From DASUGM01 sp036274055 (GTDB taxonomy: Bacteria; Acidobacteriota; Vicinamibacteria; Vicinamibacterales; SCN-69-37), in NCBI GenBank assembly GCA_036274055.1, contig DASUGM010000322.1, forward strand, positions 1 to 8,652: DNA of 8,652 nucleotides, written 5' to 3'. The notes under the pieces were generated by a model. That model saw only the letters and a program-made list of their open reading frames with translations. It searched no databases and had not been told where the DNA came from. The position numbers and the translations under genes are program-made. Shown piece by piece: positions 1-4,213 of this stretch (position 1 is its first letter; each line of letters opens with the position of its first letter).

Positions 1-52
1 CGATCGCGCGATGCTCTGCCATCGCTCGATCACCCGATCGGCGATCGCCGAT
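1..52. repeat. CGATCG-rich palindromic cluster at left edge
   Basis: This stretch is built from CGATCG-type words. It holds a perfect 16-bp palindrome (ATCGGCGATCGCCGAT, 37-52) and a 6-bp hairpin GCGATG/CATCGC (8-13 with 20-25). Its last bases touch the stop codon of the minus-strand zinc-ribbon gene, so it lies just downstream of that gene and could act in transcript termination or 3'-end stability. There is no T-run typical of an intrinsic terminator. The window edge cuts the element, so its full extent is unknown. Confidence 0.5.
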
Positions 53-327
53 TACAGGAAGATCATGTTCTTCTGTGAGGGGATCTCAAACCGCCGTCGG
101 CATCGAGCGCAGTTGACGTAGTCATCGATGCGAAAGAGATAGTCGCGCATCTTTTCGAACTTCGCCTTGTCGCCAGGATCCTGCGCGCCGCCAGGGATGC
201 GGTCCTTCTTCGTGTAGTGCGTCCACTTGATCTGATAGTCCGCCTGGTGCTTGCAGAGCGGACAGGTCAGCGGTTGGGTCTTGATTTCCTGTTTGGGCGT
301 GAAACACGCGCGTTCGTCGAAGGACAC
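52..327 (-). CDS. Small zinc-ribbon-like protein, function unknown
   Basis: This is a 91-residue cytoplasmic protein with no signal peptide or membrane segment. Two CxxC pairs are visible, Cys22/Cys25 (TCPLC) and Cys73/Cys76 (NCARC). Their spacing suits a single zinc ribbon, with a charged, partly helical insert between the knuckles (KAKFEKMRDYLFRIDDY). I do not recognise a named family. Small zinc ribbons of this type often bind nucleic acid or serve as structural domains, but nothing here shows a substrate. The start is GTG at 327. An ATG eight bases upstream (335) is out of frame and soon hits a stop. No clear Shine-Dalgarno sequence precedes the GTG. Repeat element A lies directly upstream, so any promoter of its own would be within or beside that repeat; otherwise it is cotranscribed with the methyltransferase gene upstream. 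The balanced cysteine motifs argue for a real gene. Confidence 0.7.
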   Translation of the reverse strand: MSFDERACFTPKQEIKTQPLTCPLCKHQADYQIKWTHYTKKDRIPGGAQDPGDKAKFEKMRDYLFRIDDYVNCARCRRRFEIPSQKNMIFL

Positions 328-344
328 AGCGACATGCTATCTCA

Positions 345-569
345 ATCCGTGCACGGTGCGCCCTCTGCGCCGTGCGCGGTGCGCGTGCGCCGTGCGCTTC
401 GCTTCCGGCACCAGGTCGCCGACCAACGTTCCGGCCGTGACGGTACCCGGCCAGCAGTCCCGATCTTGGGAGAGGAAGCGCACAGCGCACAACGTACACG
501 CACGGCGCACGGCGCACGGCGCACGGCGCACGCGCACGGCGCACCGCGCACGGCGCACCGCGCACGGAT
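345..569. repeat. Element A: inverted repeat with heptamer-tandem arms
   Basis: This 225-bp element fills nearly all of the spacer between two minus-strand genes. The termini are inverted copies: ATCCGTGCACGGTGCGCC at 345-362 matches the reverse complement of 552-569 at 17 of 18 positions. The left arm (about 345-400) and the longer right arm (about 475-569) are degenerate tandem runs of a 7-mer, GCGCACG on the plus strand in the right arm and its complement in the left. The arms close with a perfect 9-bp pair, GTGCGCTTC (392-400) with GAAGCGCAC (475-483). Between them is a non-repetitive core (about 401-474) that contains its own small hairpin, GGTCGCCGACC (414-424). The right end abuts the methyltransferase stop codon. 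Several frames stay open across it, but only because stop codons are missing from the repeat, so I do not read it as coding. Confidence 0.8.
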
Positions 570-1091
570 CTATCGTGGCCTGCCCAGCCACCGGGGAACG
601 CGAGCGAGGTACGCGTCGTACGATGCCCCGTTGACGCGTCGCAGGTGTGGCTCCTCGATGAAGATCACGACGAGGTGGAACGCGAGAGCGAAGATGAGCA
701 GATAGATGGCGATGCGCGCCGACGCAAAGACGATTGCCTGTCCAGCGATCGTCGTCAGCACGCCGAGATACATCGGGTTGCGGCTGACAGTATAGAGTCC
801 GTGCGTGACCAGGGCGCGCGGCTCTTCGCCGACCAGCCACCGCAACCGCCGCATGAAGAAGATCATCGGCGTGCCGCCGGCGGCGAGAAATCGCATCAGG
901 CACCCCAGGTAGATCGATACACCGACCGCGACGATCACCCAGCCGCTCGCCCACCAGCCGCCCGCTATCGTCCGTGAGCGATCGACCCACGCCGGGCCGG
1001 CCACGGCGACCACGCCGGGCACGAGCACCGTGAACACCAGTCCGCGAAGCCACAACATCGCGACGCATGCTAAACCAGGAGCCACAAGCAT
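570..1091 (-). CDS. Membrane methyltransferase, isoprenylcysteine/phospholipid (ICMT/PEMT) type
   Basis: This 173-residue integral-membrane protein has hydrophobic segments near residues 15-34, 49-70, 108-123 and 127-146. The C-terminal half carries the family signature: THGLYTVSRNPMYLGV (about 97-111), then EEPHLRRVNGASYDAYLARVPRWL (about 146-169), whose Glu and Arg residues belong to the SAM-binding pocket of the ICMT/PEMT superfamily. Such enzymes transfer methyl groups from SAM to lipidic or isoprenoid acceptors at the inner membrane. The bacterial substrate cannot be told from sequence. The start is uncertain. ATG at 1091 lies on the edge of repeat element B and has no Shine-Dalgarno. 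ATG at 1058 (residue 12, MLWLRG) is a good alternative, and a weak -10-like TAGCAT (1072-1067) eight bases before it would allow a leaderless transcript. The gene diverges from the glycosyltransferase gene across element B. Confidence 0.82.
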   Translation of the reverse strand: MLVAPGLACVAMLWLRGLVFTVLVPGVVAVAGPAWVDRSRTIAGGWWASGWVIVAVGVSIYLGCLMRFLAAGGTPMIFFMRRLRWLVGEEPRALVTHGLYTVSRNPMYLGVLTTIAGQAIVFASARIAIYLLIFALAFHLVVIFIEEPHLRRVNGASYDAYLARVPRWLGRPR

Positions 1092-1284
1092 GTACGTCGG
1101 GTACTTCGGGTACTCGGGGTACGTCGGGTACCAGGAACGTGGCTTCGCCGGGCCTGCTTACTCAACAGGTACGGCTACGGCGACATCGAGTCAGAATCGG
1201 GTACCTGTGGAGAAAGTGAGCACGGCGAAGCCTCGTTCCGAGTACCTGACGTACCCCGAGTACCCGAAGTACCCGAAGTACCCG
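1091..1284. repeat. Element B: long inverted repeat with nonamer-tandem arms
   Basis: The left arm (1098-1150) pairs with the right arm (1223-1275) at 49 of 53 positions with no gaps. The outer part of each arm is a tandem 9-mer of the CGGGTACTT type (CGGGTACTC, GGGGTACGT and similar). The inner part is a non-tandem block GGAACG.GGCTTCGCCG. The right arm carries one extra 9-mer outward to 1284. Inside, ACAGGTAC (1165-1172) pairs perfectly with GTACCTGT (1201-1208) around a 28-base loop. The element occupies most of the spacer between two divergent genes, so their promoters must lie in it or at its rims. Transcribed from either strand it would fold into a very long hairpin. I see no coding role. 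Confidence 0.85.
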
Positions 1285-1310
1285 TTGAAGGATCTAAAGT
1301 CCGCGGCCGC

Positions 1311-2465
1311 GTGGTACGCTCGCCGCGCGTGTCGCGCGCTCGTTCGAACTCGACGCTGGTCTGGTTCATCTCCGGCCACGGCTTCGGCCACGCCTCGCGC
1401 GACGTCGAAGTATTGAACGCGCTTTACGCGCTGCGGCCCGATCTGCGGGTCATTCTGCGATCGGCGGTCAGTCCGGAACTGCTGCGCCGCACGATGCGCG
1501 GGCCCTACGAACTGCGCGCCGGCGAGTCCGACACTGGCGTCATCCAATCATCGAGCGTCGCGCACGACGACGACGCGACGCTCGACGCGGCGATCGCGTT
1601 TCATGCCGACCTGGCCGGCAAAGCCGACGCCGAAGCGCGGGCGCTCGCCGCCGACGGCGTCGCGCTCGTCGTCGGCGATATTCCGCCGCTGGCGTTCGAG
1701 ACGGCCGCGCGACTCGACGTGCCCTCGATCGCGCTGGCCAACTTCACCTGGGACTGGATCTATGAGACCCACCCCGGCTTCTCGACCCGCGGCGCCGCGA
1801 CCCTCGAGATCATCCGCAGCGCCTATCGTCGCGCCACTCGTGCGCTCGAGCTGCCCTTTGCCGCCGGTTTCGAGATCTTCGATCGTGTCGATCGGGTGCC
1901 GTTGATCGCGCGCCGGCCGACGCGCGGCCGCGACGCGACCCGCGCGCACTTCGGCATCGCCCCGAATCGCCCGGCGATCCTGCTGTCATTTGGCGGCTAC
2001 GGCCTGCCGTCGCTCGACCTCGCGGCCGTCGATTGCCTCGACGAGTGGACCGTGATCACCACCGACCGGATCAGCGGCGCGCCGGGCGGGCCGCGGCCGC
2101 GCCACGTCGTGTTCGTCGTCGAGGATCAGTTTCTGACTGGCGGCTTCCGCTACGAGGATCTGGTCGGCGCCGTGGATGCGGTCATTACCAAGCCGGGCTA
2201 CGGCATCCTTTCCGAGAGCATCGCGACGGGCACGCCGCTGCTCTATACGTCGCGGGGCACGTTCCGCGAGTACCCGATCCTCGTCGACGCGCTCGAGCGT
2301 TACACGCGCAGCCGGTTCATCGATCAGCAGGATCTCTTCGCCGGTCGATGGCGGGCGTCATTGCAGACCTTGCAGGCGCAACCGCCGCCACGAGAGACGA
2401 TGGCCGTCGACGGCGCAGAGGTGATCGCGCGGCTGATCGCTGCGCAACTCAACACCAGGCACTAG
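1311..2465 (+). CDS. Glycosyltransferase-like protein (arabinokinase N-domain / MurG-like fold)
   Basis: This 384-residue soluble protein has a two-domain GT-B layout. The N-terminal domain opens with a beta strand and glycine/histidine loop (VWFISGHGFGHASRDVEVL, about 17-35) and contains GDIPPLAFETA (122-132) followed by NFTWDWIYE (144-152). These strongly resemble the glycosyltransferase-like N-terminal domain of plant L-arabinokinase. The C-terminal domain has the nucleotide-sugar-site pattern DAVITKPGYGILSESIATGTPLL (about 289-311), as in MurG and related family-28 enzymes. No GHMP kinase domain follows, so this is a stand-alone version. Donor and acceptor are unknown. The start is GTG at 1311. 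AAGGA at 1288-1292 is about 18 bases away, too far for a normal ribosome site, and no in-frame start lies between. The dihydrofolate-reductase-family gene follows 46 bp later on the same strand. Confidence 0.72.
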   Translation: MVRSPRVSRARSNSTLVWFISGHGFGHASRDVEVLNALYALRPDLRVILRSAVSPELLRRTMRGPYELRAGESDTGVIQSSSVAHDDDATLDAAIAFHADLAGKADAEARALAADGVALVVGDIPPLAFETAARLDVPSIALANFTWDWIYETHPGFSTRGAATLEIIRSAYRRATRALELPFAAGFEIFDRVDRVPLIARRPTRGRDATRAHFGIAPNRPAILLSFGGYGLPSLDLAAVDCLDEWTVITTDRISGAPGGPRPRHVVFVVEDQFLTGGFRYEDLVGAVDAVITKPGYGILSESIATGTPLLYTSRGTFREYPILVDALERYTRSRFIDQQDLFAGRWRASLQTLQAQPPPRETMAVDGAEVIARLIAAQLNTRH

Positions 2466-2486
2466 GCGTGAGGGTTGGCACCAGGC
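2453..2486 (+). repeat. Short direct repeat CACCAGGC
   Basis: CACCAGGC occurs at 2453-2460, inside the last codons of the glycosyltransferase gene, and again at 2479-2486 in the 46-bp spacer before the next gene. Related CAGGC and TAGGC words lie between them, giving a degenerate heptamer-like look. No stable palindrome or terminator T-run is present in the spacer. It could be a decayed tandem array like those elsewhere in this window, or chance in GC-rich DNA. Confidence 0.3.
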
Positions 2487-2511
2487 GCTCGATCGGCGGT
2501 ACTCTTGCGTC

Positions 2512-3111
2512 ATGCGACCCCTCCGGTATTCCATCAACGTCACGTTGGACGGGTGCTGCGATCATCACGAAATGATCGCGGATGAAGACTTGCACCGCCA
2601 CGCCGTCAGAAACCTCGCTCAGGCCGATGCCCTCATCTTTGGCCGCGTGACGTACGAACTGATGGAGGCAGCGTGGCGGCTGTCGACGCGGACGGTCGTG
2701 ATGCCTGATTGGACGGACCCCTTCGCCCGGATGATCGACGCGGCAAGGAAGTACGTCGTGTCGAACACCCTGGCTCAGGTCGATTGGAACGCGGAGCTCG
2801 TGCGCGGCGATCTGGGGCAGACGATTCGTCAGCTCAAGCGGGAGTCGGGGCATGGACTGTTCGTTGGCGGCGTGAAGCTCCCGCTGGCGCTGGCGGAGCT
2901 GGGATTGATCGATGAGTACGAGTTCGTCGTGCATCCCCGGCTGGCGGGCCACGGGCCAACGTTGTTCGCGGGGCTATCGAAGCATGTCGACTTGAAGCTC
3001 GTCAGCACGCTGGAATTCAGCTCCGGGGCGGTGGCGATGCGGTATCAGCCGAGAAGGCAGTCCGAGGCACTCGGCGGCACTCCCCGAGAACCAGGAGTGC
3101 CCAGGGCCTAA
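2512..3111 (+). CDS. Dihydrofolate reductase family protein (RibD C-terminal domain)
   Basis: This 199-residue cytoplasmic protein has the RibD-C/DfrA-like oxidoreductase fold. Landmarks are the N-terminal strand and loop RYSINVTLDGCCDHH (5-19), the NADPH-site strand ADALIFGRVTYELM (38-51), YVVSNTL (81-87), and HGLFVGGVKLPLALAELGLIDEYEFVVHP (114-142) with the conserved double glycine. These proteins are NADPH-dependent reductases; many are annotated as DHFR-like without proven folate activity, so the substrate is open. The family fold ends near residue 180 (AVAMRYQP). The last 19 residues (181-199) are a low-complexity tail that reads into a palindrome (3076-3101) and the heptamer repeat at 3099-3126, so the tail is probably an accident of repeat DNA next to the original stop. 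The ATG at 2512 begins the family's usual N-terminus. The ribosome site is weak. Confidence 0.85.
   Translation: MRPLRYSINVTLDGCCDHHEMIADEDLHRHAVRNLAQADALIFGRVTYELMEAAWRLSTRTVVMPDWTDPFARMIDAARKYVVSNTLAQVDWNAELVRGDLGQTIRQLKRESGHGLFVGGVKLPLALAELGLIDEYEFVVHPRLAGHGPTLFAGLSKHVDLKLVSTLEFSSGAVAMRYQPRRQSEALGGTPREPGVPRA
3076..3101 (+). repeat. Hairpin in 3' end of DHFR-family gene
   Basis: GGCACTCC (3076-3083) and GGAGTGCC (3094-3101) form a perfect 8-bp stem with a 10-base loop. It lies inside the last codons of the reductase-family gene and just before the heptamer units. It may be part of a composite repeat element with 3099-3166. No T-run follows, so it is not a standard intrinsic terminator. Confidence 0.5.
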
Positions 3112-3126
3112 CGCCCAGGGCCTGAG
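3099..3126 (+). repeat. Heptamer array, GCCCAGG type (left copy)
   Basis: Four contiguous 7-base units are visible here: GCCCAGG occurs twice, at 3099-3105 and 3113-3119, each followed by a GCCTRAS-like unit. The first intervening unit contains the TAA stop codon of the reductase-family gene. The units match the array at 3531-3565 in sequence and orientation, so the two arrays flank the small basic-protein gene as direct repeats. Confidence 0.6.
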
Positions 3127-3166
3127 AGCGAAGAGCAAAGCGCGGCACGCGCTTTGCTCTTCGCTC
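3126..3166 (+). repeat. Perfect 19-bp hairpin before the basic-protein gene
   Basis: GAGCGAAGAGCAAAGCGCG (3126-3144) is followed by GCA and then its exact reverse complement (3148-3166). The stem itself reads as heptamer-like words, GAGCGAA then GAGCAAA. It begins 15 bases after the stop of the reductase-family gene and ends 4 bases before the ATG at 3171. No T-run follows, so factor-independent termination is doubtful. In mRNA it would sit directly against the start codon and could block ribosome access or protect a 5' end. Confidence 0.75.
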
Positions 3167-3170
3167 CTGC

Positions 3171-3530
3171 ATGAGCCGAAACATCAACGTCAACCCCGCG
3201 CACTACAAGGTCGCTGGACGCGAGCGTCAGGGCGAAGCTGTCCTCCAGGATGCTCAGAAGCAGGCGTTCGCGAAGCAGCAGGAGAGCAACGGCCGTTGGC
3301 AAGCCCATCATGGCGGCCGCGCGCCGTGGGAGACGACGCCGCCGGCGCCGCTGGTCGACACGCCGGAAGAGCGCCGGCGCGCCGAGCACGCAGCGAAGCG
3401 CGCGAGCCAGCGCGCAACCAGGCGCGGCAAGCCCGCGGCGAAGAAGACCGCGAAGAAATCGACAGCGTCGCGGGTCGCGCGCAAGCCCGGCGGCAGACGG
3501 AAAGCGGCGAGGAAAGCGTCGAGGGCATGA
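3171..3530 (+). CDS. Small basic protein with histone-H1-like C-terminal tail
   Basis: This 119-residue protein has no membrane segment or signal peptide. The N-terminal part (about 1-45, MSRNINVNPAHYKVAGRERQ and on) is polar and non-repetitive and looks like a small conserved domain. A Pro-rich linker follows (about 50-63, APWETTPPAPLVD). From about 66 to 119 it is an Ala/Lys/Arg tail with AAKK-type motifs, like the tails of histone H1 and bacterial Hc1- or AlgP-type proteins that bind DNA. I infer nucleic-acid binding from the tail only; the role is unknown. The ATG at 3171 lacks a Shine-Dalgarno sequence, since the 19-bp hairpin occupies that region. The gene is flanked by direct GCCCARG heptamer arrays and converges on the PmtA-like gene. 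Lys-rich tails can arise by codon-repeat expansion, but the N-terminal head argues for a real protein. Confidence 0.65.
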   Translation: MSRNINVNPAHYKVAGRERQGEAVLQDAQKQAFAKQQESNGRWQAHHGGRAPWETTPPAPLVDTPEERRRAEHAAKRASQRATRRGKPAAKKTAKKSTASRVARKPGGRRKAARKASRA

Positions 3531-3565
3531 GCCCAGGGCCCAAGGCCCAAGGCCCAAGGCCCAAG
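3531..3565. repeat. Heptamer array, GCCCAAG x4 plus one GCCCAGG (right copy)
   Basis: Five contiguous 7-mers run from 3531 to 3565: one GCCCAGG and four identical GCCCAAG. The array starts on the base after the stop of the basic-protein gene and ends two bases before the stop of the convergent methyltransferase gene, so it fills the whole convergent spacer. The last unit can pair with CTTGGTCC (3574-3581) inside the methyltransferase gene with one mismatch, a weak hairpin. Identical units suggest recent slippage expansion. Confidence 0.85.
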
Positions 3566-3567
3566 AA

Positions 3568-4176
3568 CTATCGCTTGGTCCAGCGCAGGACCAGCGCAGG
3601 CGGGACGTTCCGCATCTCCAGCCTGATCGCCGGCGGCGAGCCCAGCAATTCCGACATCGATTTGCGGAATCGAATCGCCGAGGGCATCGCGTAGCCGTGC
3701 AGGTACTGAAACGTCGTGAACGTGCCGCCGACCCGCAGCGCGTTTTTGATGCCGGCAAGGATCTTCTTCGTCATCGGCTGGGGCAGGCTGATGAACGGCA
3801 ACCCCGAGATGATGTGATCGACCGGCAGCAAGCCGTGCTCGGCGGCATGCACATCGACCTGCTCGGCCGACGCGCAGATGCAATCGATTTTCGGCCACCG
3901 GCTTTTGATCTCGCGGACGAACTCCGGATCGATATCGATGGCGAGGAAGCGGGCGTTCGGACCGAGCTTCTCGACGATCGCCCAGGTCAGCGCGCCGGTT
4001 CCCGGTCCCAGTTCGATGACGTTGGCGGGCTCGGCCGGATCAAGGCCGGCGGCCATCGCGCGCGCCAGGGCCGGCGAGCTGGCGCTGATCGCGCCAACGG
4101 TGCGCGGACTGCGCAAGAAGCGACTGAAGACGATCGCGTGGTCGCGCAGGCCCGGTCCGTGCGAATGGTCGCGCAT
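3568..4176 (-). CDS. SAM-dependent methyltransferase, PmtA-like (phospholipid N-methyltransferase family)
   Basis: This 202-residue cytoplasmic or peripheral protein has a class I Rossmann methyltransferase fold. Motif I is VIELGPGTGALT (53-64), the acidic end of strand 2 is AIDIDPEF (79-86), and ISGLPFISLP (123-132) sits at the motif IV position. The N-terminal segment FSRFLRSPRTVGAISASSPALARAM (about 17-41) is typical of the bacterial PmtA/rRNA-dimethylase-like group that methylates phosphatidylethanolamine. An alternative is a small-molecule or rRNA methyltransferase, so the substrate is inferred. The start at 4176 is set by a strong ribosome site (GAGGAGAGG, 4188-4180). The frame stays open far upstream, but that part shadows the neighbouring gene. 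It is the last gene of a minus-strand cluster, 37 bp after the homocysteine methyltransferase/MTHFR gene that supports SAM regeneration. Confidence 0.82.
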   Translation of the reverse strand: MRDHSHGPGLRDHAIVFSRFLRSPRTVGAISASSPALARAMAAGLDPAEPANVIELGPGTGALTWAIVEKLGPNARFLAIDIDPEFVREIKSRWPKIDCICASAEQVDVHAAEHGLLPVDHIISGLPFISLPQPMTKKILAGIKNALRVGGTFTTFQYLHGYAMPSAIRFRKSMSELLGSPPAIRLEMRNVPPALVLRWTKR

Positions 4177-4190
4177 CGTCCTCTCCTCGG
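4177..4190 (-). promoter_or_regulatory. Strong ribosome binding site of PmtA-like gene
   Basis: On the minus strand GAGGAGAGG (4188-4180) precedes the ATG at 4176; the AGGAG core ends six bases before it. This is the clearest Shine-Dalgarno in the window and fixes this start over the much longer open frame. It stands out because most other genes here lack a recognisable site. Confidence 0.8.
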
Positions 4191-4213
4191 CGGCCGTGAA
4201 GGGCCGCACAACG

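Noticed and set aside
345..569. CRISPR array
   Set aside because: The repeat unit is 7 bases with no spacers, in opposed orientations, with no cas genes nearby.
217..705. Plus-strand open frames through element A
   Set aside because: Translations are heptamer-driven low complexity (AHGARRTAH type) and overlap two better-supported minus-strand genes.
337..1068. Long minus-strand open frame across element A and the ICMT-type gene
   Set aside because: Its product is Arg/Ala-rich with no domain; it is open because the repeat lacks stops and because it shadows the real methyltransferase frame, which has clear motifs.
1044..1148. Inverted match GCGAAGCCAC (1044-1053) with GTGGCTTCGC (1139-1148)
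   Set aside because: The first copy is ordinary coding sequence of the methyltransferase; a 10-base match next to a GC-rich repeat can arise by chance.
3126..3166. Standard intrinsic terminator
   Set aside because: The stem is strong but no T-run follows, and the next start codon is four bases away.
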